A stretch of DNA of 64,000 nt from an uncultured Prevotellaceae bacterium (lineage in GTDB: Bacteria > Bacteroidota > Bacteroidia > Bacteroidales > Bacteroidaceae): positions 124,001 to 188,000 of the forward strand of contig ONCG01000007.1 of the NCBI GenBank assembly GCA_900316285.1. The letters are read 5' to 3'. The notes below the pieces were generated by a model that was given only the letters and a program-made list of their open reading frames with translations, was not told where the DNA came from and searched no databases. The translations under genes were made by a program, and so were the position numbers. How positions within the stretch are numbered: the first letter of the stretch is position 1; each line of letters opens with the position of its first letter. Of the stretch, positions 16,798 through 26,960 are shown piece by piece.

Positions 16798-17781
16798 TCA
16801 GAACTTACCAAGGATGCGATCCATCACCCAGTTCACGGGCGTAGCACTCACGCTGTTGCAACGGCACACACCAAAGCCCTGCAGGTCTTCAATGACCGAA
16901 CGGATGATGGGCAACTGCACATAGGCGGGGTTCGGCACCTCGATGTGCTGCTCACCCTCGCTGGTGACCAGTCGGATGGGTTCGTAGCTGAACACCGAAA
17001 ACGATACGATGCCTTTCTCGCCCACCACCTCGATGCGATCCTCACGCGCACTTTCATGACCCACGAAGCACCACGAGCCACTACCCACAAGGCCGTTCTC
17101 GAAATAGAAGCTGGCACTTACCGTGTCCTCAGCTTCATAGAGATGGGCACGATTGGTGCAATAGCCGTGGGCACGCACGATGACACCGAAGAAGTATTGC
17201 AGCAGGTCGAGCTGATGGGCAGCGAGGTCATAGAAATAACCGCCGCCAGCTATCTCGGGACGCAGGCGCCAAGGAAGGTTTTCCTTTGCCTGATAGTCTG
17301 TGGCTCGCGGTGGTACCGTTAACCTCACCTGCACATAGGCAAGATTGCCGATGGCTCCGCTGTCGATGAGTTCCTTCACTTTCAGAAAATAAGGCAGATA
17401 GCGCCGATAGTAAGCCACGAAGCAAGGTACACCCGTCTCCTCGCTGATGCGATTGATGCGCGCACAATCCTCATAGGTGGATGCCAGCGGTTTCTCCACA
17501 TAGACGGGCTTGCCGGCACGCATCGCCATGATGGCAAACGTGGCATGCGAGCTGGGAGGCGTTGCCACATAGATGGCATTCACCTGTGGATCGTCGATGA
17601 GTTTCTGGGCATCGGTATACCATTTCTTGATGCCGTGACGCTCTGCGTAGGCGCGAGCGCGCTCTTCCGAACGGCTCATCACCGCTTCCACATGCGACCC
17701 CTCAACATCGTCGAAGGCTGGACCCGATTTCATCTCGGCCACCTCGCCACAACCTATAAATCCCCAACTGATGAGTTTCAT
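16798..17781 (-). CDS. Gfo/Idh/MocA family oxidoreductase
   Basis: A 327-residue NAD(P)-dependent sugar oxidoreductase. The N-terminal Rossmann motif is WGFIGCGEVAEMKSGPAF (residues 5-22). The conserved catalytic lysine is in VYVEKPLA (about 91-98). The C-terminal alpha/beta domain has AGGGYFYDLAAHQLDLLQYFFG (given here only in part by position, about 175-196) with the active-site Asp/His pair. The substrate cannot be read from sequence; myo-inositol, glucose-fructose and aldose dehydrogenases all belong here. The ATG at 17781 gives the conserved MKLISWGFIG start. It is divergent from engB. Confidence 0.9.
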   Translation of the reverse strand: MKLISWGFIGCGEVAEMKSGPAFDDVEGSHVEAVMSRSEERARAYAERHGIKKWYTDAQKLIDDPQVNAIYVATPPSSHATFAIMAMRAGKPVYVEKPLASTYEDCARINRISEETGVPCFVAYYRRYLPYFLKVKELIDSGAIGNLAYVQVRLTVPPRATDYQAKENLPWRLRPEIAGGGYFYDLAAHQLDLLQYFFGVIVRAHGYCTNRAHLYEAEDTVSASFYFENGLVGSGSWCFVGHESAREDRIEVVGEKGIVSFSVFSYEPIRLVTSEGEQHIEVPNPAYVQLPIIRSVIEDLQGFGVCRCNSVSATPVNWVMDRILGKF

Positions 17782-17810
17782 ATCTGCTGATTCTTTTGCT
17801 TTTTTCAATG

Positions 17811-17818
17811 CAAAGGTA
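17811..17818 (-). promoter_or_regulatory. -7 promoter element of the Gfo/Idh/MocA gene
   Basis: Reads TACCTTTG then C on the minus strand, 30 bp upstream of the ATG. Confidence 0.65.
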
Positions 17819-17850
17819 GGAAAATATTTCGATATTCCAACTTTTCTTCG

Positions 17851-17858
17851 TAATTTTG
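17851..17858 (+). promoter_or_regulatory. -7 promoter element of engB
   Basis: TAATTTTG followed by CC, 22 bp upstream of the engB ATG. Back to back with the oxidoreductase promoter. Confidence 0.65.
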
Positions 17859-17880
17859 CCACGAATAAAGAACAAAAACG

Positions 17881-18489
17881 ATGGAAATAAAGTATTCTGA
17901 ATTCACGCTGTCGGCTCCGAACGTCAACATGTGTCCTGCCGATATGAGACCTGAATATGCATTCATTGGACGGTCGAACGTGGGAAAGTCGAGCCTTATC
18001 AACATGCTGTGCAACCATAAGGGACTGGCCAAGACATCGGCCACGCCCGGCAAGACCCTGCTCATCAACCACTTTATTATTAATAAGGAGTGGTATCTTG
18101 TCGACCTGCCCGGCTACGGCTTTGCCAAGCGTTCCAAGACCGAGCGGCAGAAGCTCGAAAACATGATTCGTGGCTACATCCTGCAGCGCCAGCAGCTCTG
18201 CAACGTGTTTGTCCTAATCGACATCCGCCACGACCCGCAGGCCATCGACGTAGAGTTCATCGACTGGCTTGGTGAATCGTCGATTCCTTTCTGCATCGTG
18301 TTTACGAAGGCCGATAAGCTCGCTCCAACGAAGGTGAAGCCCGCAGCTGAAGCGTGGATGAAGCACCTCGAGGAGCGCTGGGAGGAACTGCCCCCCTACT
18401 TCATCACAAGTGCAGAGAAGAAGCTCGGACGCGACGAGGTGCTCAACTACATTGAGCAAATCAACAAGTCGCTGAAAGAAGAATCATAA
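17881..18489 (+). CDS. engB: ribosome biogenesis GTPase EngB/YsxC/YihA
   Basis: A 202-residue TRAFAC-class GTPase needed for late 50S subunit assembly. The G motifs are complete: G1 [12 protein letters not shown] (about 31-42), G2 region SATPGKT, G3 [12 protein letters not shown] (about 77), G4 TKADKL (about 141) and G5 TSAEKK. Length is typical. The ABC-F gene follows after 53 bp and could share the transcript. Confidence 0.96.
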   Translation: MEIKYSEFTLSAPNVNMCPADMRPEYAFIGRSNVGKSSLINMLCNHKGLAKTSATPGKTLLINHFIINKEWYLVDLPGYGFAKRSKTERQKLENMIRGYILQRQQLCNVFVLIDIRHDPQAIDVEFIDWLGESSIPFCIVFTKADKLAPTKVKPAAEAWMKHLEERWEELPPYFITSAEKKLGRDEVLNYIEQINKSLKEES

Positions 18490-18542
18490 TCCACACTAAC
18501 TCCCTGGGTGGCTCGTGCCACATGGAGTAAATAGCGAGAACA

Positions 18543-20340
<1,798 letters not shown>

Positions 20341-20360
<20 letters not shown>

Positions 20361-20395
20361 TAGCGAACTCGTTCAATTGAGCGAACGGACATCAT
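20341..20395. repeat. stop-codon-spanning direct repeat at the uup 3' end
   Basis: The last 21 bp across the TGA (20341-20361) recur at 20375-20395 with 19 of 21 positions identical and 34 bp spacing. A CATGAT...ATCATG inverted repeat also lies here and may fold as a transcript end. Confidence 0.65.
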
Positions 20396-20472
20396 GAAAC
20401 GCCCTTTCACTTGACATAAATCAAGAAATTAAGCATTTTGCTAACAAACATAAAGCAAATATTGACTTTTTG

Positions 20473-20503
20473 TTGCAAATTCGAACTTTTTACTATAATT
20501 TTG
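20473..20503 (+). promoter_or_regulatory. gdhA promoter
   Basis: A -33 type TTG at 20473-20475 and a -7 TAATTTTG at 20496-20503, 20 bp apart. The leader to the ATG is about 58 nt. Confidence 0.75.
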
Positions 20504-20567
20504 TAACCGAAAAGATTGAATTAGGTAATTATTTGTAATTTTAAACCCTCTTAAAGGTAAAAAGATT

Positions 20568-21902
20568 ATGCAGGCAACAGCAGTCATTGAGAATCTGAAA
20601 CAGCGATTCCCCAACGAACCCGAGTACATCCAGGCCGTAAGCCAGGTGCTGGGAACCATCGAAGAAGAGTACAACAAACACCCGGAGTTTGAGCGCGCAA
20701 ACCTCATTGAGCGTCTCTGCATCCCCGATCGTCTCGTGCAGTTCCGTGTGACCTGGACCGACGACCAGGGCAACGTGCAGACCAACATGGGCTACCGCAT
20801 CCAGCACAACAATGTGATTGGTCCGTATAAGGGCGGTATCCGTTTCCACGCTTCTGTGAACCTGAGCATTCTGAAGTTCCTCGCCTTCGAGCAGACCTTC
20901 AAGAACTCACTCACCACACTCCCAATGGGTGGTGCCAAGGGTGGTAGCGACTTCTCGCCGCGCGGCAAGTCGAACGCTGAGGTGATGCGTTTCTGCCAGG
21001 CATTCATGTCTGAGCTCTATCGCCACATCGGTCCAGACGAGGACGTACCTGCTGGCGACATCGGTGTTGGTGGACGCGAGGTTGGCTACATGTTCGGTAT
21101 GTACAAGAAGCTCACCCACCAGTTCCAGGGCGTGCTCACGGGTAAGGGCCTCGAGTTCGGCGGCTCTCTCATCCGTCCTGAGGCAACGGGTTACGGCAAC
21201 GTGTACTTCCTCGAGAACATGCTCGCCACACGCGGTGAATCGCTGCGCGGCAAGACCGTTCTCGTGAGCGGTGCAGGTAATGTGGCTCAGTACACCGTTG
21301 AGAAATGCATCCAGCTGGGTGCGAAGGTTCTGACGATGAGCGATTCCGATGGCTATATCTACGATCCCGATGGCATCGACCGCGAGAAGCTCGACTACAT
21401 CATGGAACTGAAGAACATCGAGCGCGGCCGCATCAAGGAATATGCCGACGAATACGGTGTGAAATATGTACCCAACCAGAAGCCTTGGGCAGAGAAGGCC
21501 GACATCGCCCTGCCTTCTGCCACACAGAACGAGATTGATGAAGAGGCCGCCAAGAAGCTGGTTGCCAACGGTGTGATCGCCGTGAGCGAGGGTGCCAACA
21601 TGCCTTCTACGCCTGGCGCCATCAAGGTGTTCCAGGATGCCAAGATTCTTTACTCACCAGGTAAGGCTGCCAACGCCGGTGGTGTTGCTGTGAGCGGACT
21701 TGAGATGAGCCAGAACTCTGAGCGTCTGCGCTGGAGCCGCGAGGAAGTCGACCAGAAGTTGCACGACATCATGAACGACATCCACGCCAACTGCGTGAAG
21801 TACGGCACCGAGCCTGATGGCTACATCAACTACGTGAAGGGTGCCAACGTGGCCGGCTTCTTGAAGGTGGCACGCGCCATGATGGCTCAGGGCATCGTAT
21901 AA
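20568..21902 (+). CDS. gdhA: NADP-type glutamate dehydrogenase
   Basis: A 444-residue hexameric enzyme that aminates 2-oxoglutarate to glutamate; the 444-450 length and sequence fit the bacterial NADP-dependent class I type. Motifs: the substrate-binding PMGGAKGGSDF (catalytic Lys in GGAKGG, about 120), the GPDEDVPAGDIGVGGREVGYM segment (about residues 153-173), and the nucleotide-binding GAGNVAQYTVEKC (about 237). It has its own promoter and a strong terminator, so it is monocistronic. It supplies glutamate when ammonia is high. Confidence 0.97.
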   Translation: MQATAVIENLKQRFPNEPEYIQAVSQVLGTIEEEYNKHPEFERANLIERLCIPDRLVQFRVTWTDDQGNVQTNMGYRIQHNNVIGPYKGGIRFHASVNLSILKFLAFEQTFKNSLTTLPMGGAKGGSDFSPRGKSNAEVMRFCQAFMSELYRHIGPDEDVPAGDIGVGGREVGYMFGMYKKLTHQFQGVLTGKGLEFGGSLIRPEATGYGNVYFLENMLATRGESLRGKTVLVSGAGNVAQYTVEKCIQLGAKVLTMSDSDGYIYDPDGIDREKLDYIMELKNIERGRIKEYADEYGVKYVPNQKPWAEKADIALPSATQNEIDEEAAKKLVANGVIAVSEGANMPSTPGAIKVFQDAKILYSPGKAANAGGVAVSGLEMSQNSERLRWSREEVDQKLHDIMNDIHANCVKYGTEPDGYINYVKGANVAGFLKVARAMMAQGIV

Positions 21903-21944
21903 TTCGACGGCGACCTTTACTATCTATCAGAATATTTAACTGCA

Positions 21945-21987
21945 GACAATGTCGATCATCATGTTTGGTCGACATTGTCGTTTTTTT
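21945..21987 (+). terminator. gdhA intrinsic terminator
   Basis: A perfect 11 bp stem GACAATGTCGA/TCGACATTGTC (21945-21955 with 21969-21979) followed by G and seven Ts. Confidence 0.9.
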
Positions 21988-22047
21988 AGGGAATGCGGGG
22001 TTAAACCCAAATGTTTTCTTCTGTCTTTTCTGTTTTCTTTTGTTTTC

Positions 22048-22070
22048 TTATAGCCCGCATTGCGGATTAA
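22048..22070. repeat. short CCCGC-GCGGAT palindromic repeat, copy 1
   Basis: Reads TTATAGCCCGCATTGCGGATT. On the minus strand this is close to the ATCCGCTACGCGGGCTTT repeats at 24285 and 27504. It lies immediately after the stop of the TPR gene. Confidence 0.55.
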
Positions 22071-22072
22071 TG

Positions 22073-24268
22073 TCAACTGCAGACGATATCAACCATAATT
22101 GTCCAATCCACTTCGTCTATCTGGTAAACATTGAGCAAATGAAGGTCGTCAAAGAATTGATTGCGGAGGAACTGGCGGTCGCTCATCTCTGCAGCATCGC
22201 CGACGGGTGTGATTGACATATAGCGTTTGAAGAGTTCTACAGCACGAGTGATTTTCCCCTGAAACCATTCGCAATAGCCGGCATTCAGAATATCTTCGGG
22301 CTTGGGCTTCTCCAGCAGCACCTCATAGTGCTTCTGTGCCTGTTCCAGTTGTTTGTCGAGCATCAATCCCCACGCCAACGCACGGCGCACGCGCAGGTCG
22401 TCCTCGTTCTCGAAATGCAAGCGGTAGAGGATGTTCAAGCTCTCCTCCACTTTTTCGTCCTCGAGCAAGATGGTGGCAATCCTCAACTCGTAGGCATTAC
22501 TATGATCGGGATCAAGCTCCGTCAGTTGCTTGTAGTATTCGATGGCCTTCTCGTCTTCATGATTATAGTAGCAAGCATACGCCAGCGGCTTCAAGATGGC
22601 AGGGTCACCAGGGTTATCGTCGAGCGCAACACGCAATTCCACCATAGAGCCTTCGTAGTCGCCACGCTTATGCTTCAACAGTCCTGACAAGAAGGAAAAG
22701 TCGTCCATATCGTCAATGAGCGCATCTTCCATCGCATCCAAGTAGTCGTGCTTCAAAAGGAAGCGACACAACGGCGATGCCTTCTGCTTCAGCAACGTGC
22801 TGTAGTAGACATAATTGCGGAAAAAACACTTCCCCTCTTTCTGCAAGCGATCAAAGGGAGACGTCAGCTCACTACGATTGGGATGCAGCATGAAGAAACG
22901 GTATAGGTCCTGCAGATAGAAGCGGCGGATGTAGGTTGCCGACATTTGCTCCACGTTCGTCACCATCATTTCCGACACATTGTTCTGCTGCACAAGTTCG
23001 CGAATCTGCTGCGGCAGGTTCTCGTAGACCGAAGCAAATCCCAATGCAAACGAATACTTATCGCTGTCGCAAAGCGCCGCGTGTTCCATCAGTTTGGAAA
23101 TTACACCCGACGCATCTTTGCTCTTATTCAACGCCTTCACAATAGCTGGATGCTCAGGCGAAAAAGGCATAAACCAGTTGCTGAGCGTGTAGAAGAACGC
23201 AAAGCGCTTCAGCTTCGAGAATCCACCGAAGTAGACGTCGGCACCTCGCTTCTCCATATCCTGCATCTTGCCAATCGTTGCCTCAAGTTCTTCCATCGCC
23301 TTGTCTTGAGCATCGGGATGCAGGATGTCCTCCATCGGGTCGTCCTCCTTCATCTCGATGCCACGATTTGTCACGCGGAATCCCTGATTCTTCATCAGTC
23401 CAGGCATGATGTCGCGCTCAATGGTATCTTTGTCTTGCTCTGCATTCAGACTATACACCATCTGCATCTGCAGCTCGAGCAACTCCTGACAGGTGGCATC
23501 GTTGTTGGCGAACCGAGCGGCCATTTCTTGGTACTCGGGAAAGAGATCCGGTACATCCCTGGGCATCGTGAATGCCAACGCTACGAGAGCACGCTGGCGA
23601 AGCGTCTCTTCTGTGGCTTGCTCGTAGACACTCAGCAACGTTCCGAACTTATGATAATCGGGTTCTATCAGACCATTCAGCAACAGGGCTCCAACAAGTG
23701 TGCATGCATCGTTGATGTCGATGGTTGGAGAGAGCAACAACAAGGTATAGAACTCCTCGTCGCCACGCGACCATTGCGGGGCGATGACTAGCGACGAAAA
23801 CAATAGATTGAGGTCGCTTGCATGCTTCGCCCGAATGTCGTCGGCCGATGTGGCGTCGCCATCATTGCCGGCAGCAACTGCTTGTCCCAACGACTGCATC
23901 GCCATGTTCTGCACATACGACTCAAGCATCCGCCTCACGTCATCATGGTTTGGCGAGAACGTAGCCGTAAGCCGAGCCGCATCACGATAGAAGCCCGTGG
24001 GTTGAGAGCAGAGCACGCTCAGATCCCAGTCACAGGCCAGCCGGTAAGCACGGCGCTGCAGACTCTTGTAGAGCTCTTTCCGCTTGTCGTCTTGAAATCC
24101 ACGCAACACGAAGTCGCGCATGCGCTCATAGTCCGCGCCAATATCCACCAGGCGCATCACCAGATCGCCATTGATGGCCTGCTGATGCTGGTTGGCAAAT
24201 TCTCTCATCCTATCCAGCACCTCTCCCAATGGCCAATGGTAAAGTATCTTTTCTTTAATCTCTTTCAT
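22073..24268 (-). CDS. TPR repeat protein of unknown role
   Basis: A 731-residue protein with no signal peptide and no membrane segment, so probably cytoplasmic. It is mostly helical. The C-terminal part (about 540-700) carries tetratricopeptide repeats, for example LKHKRGDYEGSMVELRVALD, ACYYNHEDEKAIEYYKQL and LAWGLMLDKQLEQAQKHYEVL. The first ~500 residues are acidic, with no motif I recognise. TPRs usually bring protein partners together; no specific function can be given. The gene begins 33 bp after the stop of the periplasmic-binding lipoprotein gene on the same strand, so the two are probably cotranscribed. Confidence 0.8.
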   Translation of the reverse strand: MKEIKEKILYHWPLGEVLDRMREFANQHQQAINGDLVMRLVDIGADYERMRDFVLRGFQDDKRKELYKSLQRRAYRLACDWDLSVLCSQPTGFYRDAARLTATFSPNHDDVRRMLESYVQNMAMQSLGQAVAAGNDGDATSADDIRAKHASDLNLLFSSLVIAPQWSRGDEEFYTLLLLSPTIDINDACTLVGALLLNGLIEPDYHKFGTLLSVYEQATEETLRQRALVALAFTMPRDVPDLFPEYQEMAARFANNDATCQELLELQMQMVYSLNAEQDKDTIERDIMPGLMKNQGFRVTNRGIEMKEDDPMEDILHPDAQDKAMEELEATIGKMQDMEKRGADVYFGGFSKLKRFAFFYTLSNWFMPFSPEHPAIVKALNKSKDASGVISKLMEHAALCDSDKYSFALGFASVYENLPQQIRELVQQNNVSEMMVTNVEQMSATYIRRFYLQDLYRFFMLHPNRSELTSPFDRLQKEGKCFFRNYVYYSTLLKQKASPLCRFLLKHDYLDAMEDALIDDMDDFSFLSGLLKHKRGDYEGSMVELRVALDDNPGDPAILKPLAYACYYNHEDEKAIEYYKQLTELDPDHSNAYELRIATILLEDEKVEESLNILYRLHFENEDDLRVRRALAWGLMLDKQLEQAQKHYEVLLEKPKPEDILNAGYCEWFQGKITRAVELFKRYMSITPVGDAAEMSDRQFLRNQFFDDLHLLNVYQIDEVDWTIMVDIVCS

Positions 24269-24284
24269 TCTGCAGCAATTTTAA

Positions 24285-24304
24285 ATCCGCTACGCGGGCT
24301 TTTA
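24285..24304. repeat. short CCCGC-GCGGAT palindromic repeat, copy 2
   Basis: ATCCGCTACGCGGGCTTTTA, overlapping the stop codon of the binding-protein gene and lying in the leader of the TPR gene. An almost identical copy is at 27504-27524. Confidence 0.6.
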
Positions 24305-25177
24305 CAGCTTTCTAAACTTCACCTTCGGCAGGGCATCGAGGGTTTTCTGGTCGGTCTGGCAATACTTCACCACCAAGTCGGCATAGGCGGAAACGCCCCG
24401 CTGGTTCAACGAGTCGCAAGCCATGTTGTAGGCCTGCTTGAACACATCAATCTGTTTCTTCACACGCGCGTCGCCAAGCGCTTTGTCGCGGAACACCACG
24501 CGCCCTAGCCACAGGTTGTATTTCTCCGTGTCCCAGAGCACCGTGTGCCCATGCTCGCGAGCGGTCGTGGCTTGTGGCTCGGGCAGCCAAAGGGCATCCA
24601 TCTCGTTGTTCAGCAGCATCTGCAGGCGCAGGGGCACATCGTTGATCTGCACGCGATACACCGTTGCCGTTGTCTTCACGCCCTTCAGCACATGGTCGGT
24701 GAGGAAGTCAGTGGCGGAATAGCGCGTCATCGCGACCATCTTATCGCCCAGCTGCTTCACCTCCTTCAAACGTGCCGAACGGTTGCCGACGAGCTGCCAC
24801 GAAGTGTTCGTGGTGCCGACCTCCGTGAGGGCCGTTCCTCGGCTACGCATACGCGCCACGCGTACCGAGTCACTCACGGCACCCTCCACGCTACCCCCAA
24901 TCAAGGCGGTGTCAATGTCCATCTGTGCCTTTCTCATCCGCAAGCGCACGTCAACGCCCAGCGTGTCGAAGAGGCGACGCTCCTTCGCAACAAACAACGG
25001 CATGCAGTCGAGTGTCGGCATCACGCCCACCTTCAATGCCAACGAGTCGGCAGTCTTCAGCTTGGCCCGTTCCGCACGCGTCATTCGCTGCTTGGTTTCA
25101 TACGACTGTCCGCATGCCACCACAAGGGCGATGCACCAGCCACACACAAATATATTTCTTAGTTTCATCATCTTCAT
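24302..25177 (-). CDS. periplasmic substrate-binding-like lipoprotein (PBP2 fold)
   Basis: A 291-residue secreted lipoprotein. The signal peptide ends in ALVVACGQS, with the lipobox Cys near residue 22. The mature part begins KVGVMPTLDCMPLFVAKERRLFDTLGVDV, typical of NMT1/SsuA/TauA-like type II periplasmic-binding proteins, and keeps the pattern of a bound small organic ligand (DALWLPEPQATTAREHG). No permease or ATPase gene is adjacent, so it either uses partners encoded elsewhere or has another role. The ligand is unknown. Start: ATG codons at 25177, 25171 and 25168 are all possible. It lies 17 bp after the C10 protease gene. Confidence 0.82.
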   Translation of the reverse strand: MKMMKLRNIFVCGWCIALVVACGQSYETKQRMTRAERAKLKTADSLALKVGVMPTLDCMPLFVAKERRLFDTLGVDVRLRMRKAQMDIDTALIGGSVEGAVSDSVRVARMRSRGTALTEVGTTNTSWQLVGNRSARLKEVKQLGDKMVAMTRYSATDFLTDHVLKGVKTTATVYRVQINDVPLRLQMLLNNEMDALWLPEPQATTAREHGHTVLWDTEKYNLWLGRVVFRDKALGDARVKKQIDVFKQAYNMACDSLNQRGVSAYADLVVKYCQTDQKTLDALPKVKFRKL

Positions 25178-25194
25178 TTTTCACTTTTCGCTTT

Positions 25195-26265
25195 TCATTT
25201 CGCACGGCCTAGCAACCTCTTCACCAACAACTCCACATCGGCAGTCGTCACTTCGCCGTCGCCATCGTAGCCGTCGCACACGAAGGCATGTCCTCCTTCG
25301 CTACCTTGACCGCTGTAGTGCACAGGCCGTCCGTTGGCAAGTTCGTTGTAGATGAGCTCATCCCATGCATCGTCGGAGTAGCTAGAGCGCCACACATAGT
25401 GAGTGCCAGCATCGTAGCCGAAATAATCCTTCAACGCCGTAACCACATAGGACGACGAAGCGCCCGAGGCACTTGGCGAGTAGTCCATCTTCACCGAAAC
25501 GCCACAATACTTCATCAGATTGGCAACCGCCCGTTTGGCGGCATCAGTCGAAGCATTGTCATAAGTATCGGTCATATCATTCCAGTCGATGGGCGAATTC
25601 TTCGGAATGCCTTGCACGGTCATCTTTCCATAGTTCTCCCAGTTCGTGCGGCACGTGTAGCTGGGAATGTCCGCTTGCACACTCCGCACCGAGCGTACGC
25701 GGTGGTAGTACATGATCTGCGCCATCGCCGTTGCCACACATCCCGTCACGCAAGTCTCTCCCGTATCGAAGAACTGCGGGCAATACATGTTATAGGGACT
25801 GCCCTGGTTCCACTGGCACGTGAGAAGCGCAGGAATGGCGGCATGCGTCGGAGCGCGCCTTGGCGCCTGCTGTCCACTCGCCTGCAACCGGCCGATGGCA
25901 TCGCTATAGCCGTCGAGCCACCACTTCACGTTCGCAGGTAGGCTGTCGCCAGCGAAAGTGCCCCGGTCGGCATAACCCAGAATGGCAGGCACGCAGTCGT
26001 CGCCGGCAGCAATCACGAAGCCCTGGTCGTCGCCCACGTTAAATACGAAGTAGTTAGCCTCCACGGTCAGCACGCCATTCTTCACGGGTGCATGACGGAA
26101 CGACCGCTCCGGCAGCACCTTTCCTTTCGCAGCAAAGAAGTCCCGTGCATTCTGCAACGCCTGTTCACGGCTGATGGGATTGGCGAGAGCACAATTGTGG
26201 CTCACACCACTGCAGAGGAGGAACCATAGCAGTAGCACTAATTTCATTTTTTGCGTTGTTTTCAT
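25195..26265 (-). CDS. C10 (streptopain/interpain-like) cysteine protease, apparently shortened at the C-terminus
   Basis: A 356-residue secreted protease. A signal peptide (about 1-28) leads into a SpeB-type propeptide (about 30-125), then the C10 catalytic domain: catalytic Cys176 in ETCVTGCVATAMAQIM and His326 in GSEGGHAFVCDGYDG. Straight after that His strand the protein jumps to DGEVTTADVELLVKRLLGR, which looks like a dockerin-type or sorting tail. The usual following strand (INWGWGG), with the Asn and Trp that support catalysis, is missing. I read this as an in-frame deletion between two DGDG-coding stretches. Activity is doubtful. The ATG at 26265 gives the best signal peptide; 26247 is possible. 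Confidence 0.85.
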   Translation of the reverse strand: MKTTQKMKLVLLLWFLLCSGVSHNCALANPISREQALQNARDFFAAKGKVLPERSFRHAPVKNGVLTVEANYFVFNVGDDQGFVIAAGDDCVPAILGYADRGTFAGDSLPANVKWWLDGYSDAIGRLQASGQQAPRRAPTHAAIPALLTCQWNQGSPYNMYCPQFFDTGETCVTGCVATAMAQIMYYHRVRSVRSVQADIPSYTCRTNWENYGKMTVQGIPKNSPIDWNDMTDTYDNASTDAAKRAVANLMKYCGVSVKMDYSPSASGASSSYVVTALKDYFGYDAGTHYVWRSSYSDDAWDELIYNELANGRPVHYSGQGSEGGHAFVCDGYDGDGEVTTADVELLVKRLLGRAK

Positions 26266-26320
26266 ATCACGAAACGGGTTGATGAGATCTAACCAGATAG
26301 ACAATTCGTATTTAACGATG

Positions 26321-26351
26321 CAAAGTTACGAATAAGTGAGCGAAATGCAAA
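26321..26351 (-). promoter_or_regulatory. C10 protease promoter
   Basis: On the minus strand a -33 TTTG (26348-26351) and a -7 TAACTTTG (26321-26328) are 19 bp apart. The leader is about 50 nt. Confidence 0.75.
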
Positions 26352-26420
26352 ACAAAAACCTAAGTTTTTAATTTCATTTCCGCGCTCGGCGACGTAGGAG
26401 ACGCTTTCAGAGCGATAGCC

Positions 26421-26469
26421 GTCCCTTTTCAAGGGACTCTAAATATGCCGAGATGGAGGACTCGAACTC
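26421..26469 (-). other. possible tRNA 3'-end remnant with terminator hairpin
   Basis: The minus strand reads GTTCGAGTCCTCCATCTCGGCA (22 nt, given as positions 26467-26446), which looks like a tRNA T-loop, T-stem 3' side and acceptor 3' side. It is followed 8 nt later by a GTCCCTT-GAA-AAGGGAC hairpin (26437-26421). The 5' side of the T-stem does not pair, so no functional tRNA is present. It could be an attachment-site scar of an integrated element, or chance. Confidence 0.3.
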
Positions 26470-26504
26470 GTTTCGCTTGCGTTTTGAGCAAGAAGTTCGC
26501 GACT

Positions 26505-26630
26505 TTAGGATACAGAGATATGCTCCATAGGATTCAGAGCTATGCTCCTAAGGATACTGAGGTGTGCTCCGTTCGATACTGAGCTATGCTCCATTTGACG
26601 TAGAGCTATGCTCCGTACGACTCAGCGCGA
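26505..26630. repeat. array of about five degenerate ~22 bp repeats
   Basis: Units of the form AGAGCTATGCTCCNNNNGATNC, spaced 21-23 bp, with TATGCTCC cores near 26519, 26542, 26565 (GTGCTCC), 26586 and 26607. It shares period and ATGCT core with the arrays at 4788 and 44735. It lies in the gene-free stretch upstream of the C10 protease. The rest of that stretch holds the tRNA-like remnant, one weak small frame and the large inverted repeat. Confidence 0.75.
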
Positions 26631-26779
26631 ATGTCTTGATTTTTGTTTGTCATCATAACTAGGTTGAGGTTAAAGGTTGTTTTTGAGCTAGCTGGTGCAA
26701 TTCGGAGCAAGGCGCGGGCGGATTCGGCATCCTGACCGGTCATTTTGGAAGCAAAAACGTCGTTGCCTAACATCATCAT
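26606..26779 (-). CDS. candidate 57-residue small ORF (doubtful)
   Basis: Three successive ATG codons (26779, 26776, 26773) open a 57-residue frame (MMMLGNDVFASKMTGQDAES...) that ends in TAG within the 22 bp repeat array. A good -7 element lies directly upstream. There is no signal peptide, membrane segment or recognised motif, and the last third is encoded by repeat DNA. It may be a gene remnant or chance; the promoter is the only positive evidence. Confidence 0.2.
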   Translation of the reverse strand: MMMLGNDVFASKMTGQDAESARALLRIAPASSKTTFNLNLVMMTNKNQDIRAESYGA

Positions 26780-26787
26780 TACAAGTG

Positions 26788-26795
26788 CAAAGTTA
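26788..26795 (-). promoter_or_regulatory. orphan -7 promoter element
   Basis: TAACTTTG then C on the minus strand, in the gene-free stretch. It would transcribe the repeat array and possibly the 57-residue frame. Confidence 0.4.
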
Positions 26796-26960
26796 CGTAA
26801 AAAACTTGAAACTTACAAATTATAAGCAGAAAATTTTGGAATAATTATGCATTAGCGCTGTATCTTACTATGTATCAAACAGTTACAGAACACGTTTGTT
26901 AAAACATTGTGTACAAGGTGGTTTCGTAGTATTTTGAAGATGGTCGAATAGGCCGCATTT

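Noticed and set aside
22073-22094. Stop-spanning duplication at the TPR gene end (copy near 21936)
   Set aside because: About 16 of 20 bases match, but the second copy coincides with the gdhA terminator stem; too weak to count with the other cases.
26440-26470. Functional tRNA gene
   Set aside because: Only the 3' side of a T-arm and acceptor is visible; the T-stem does not pair and no anticodon arm exists.
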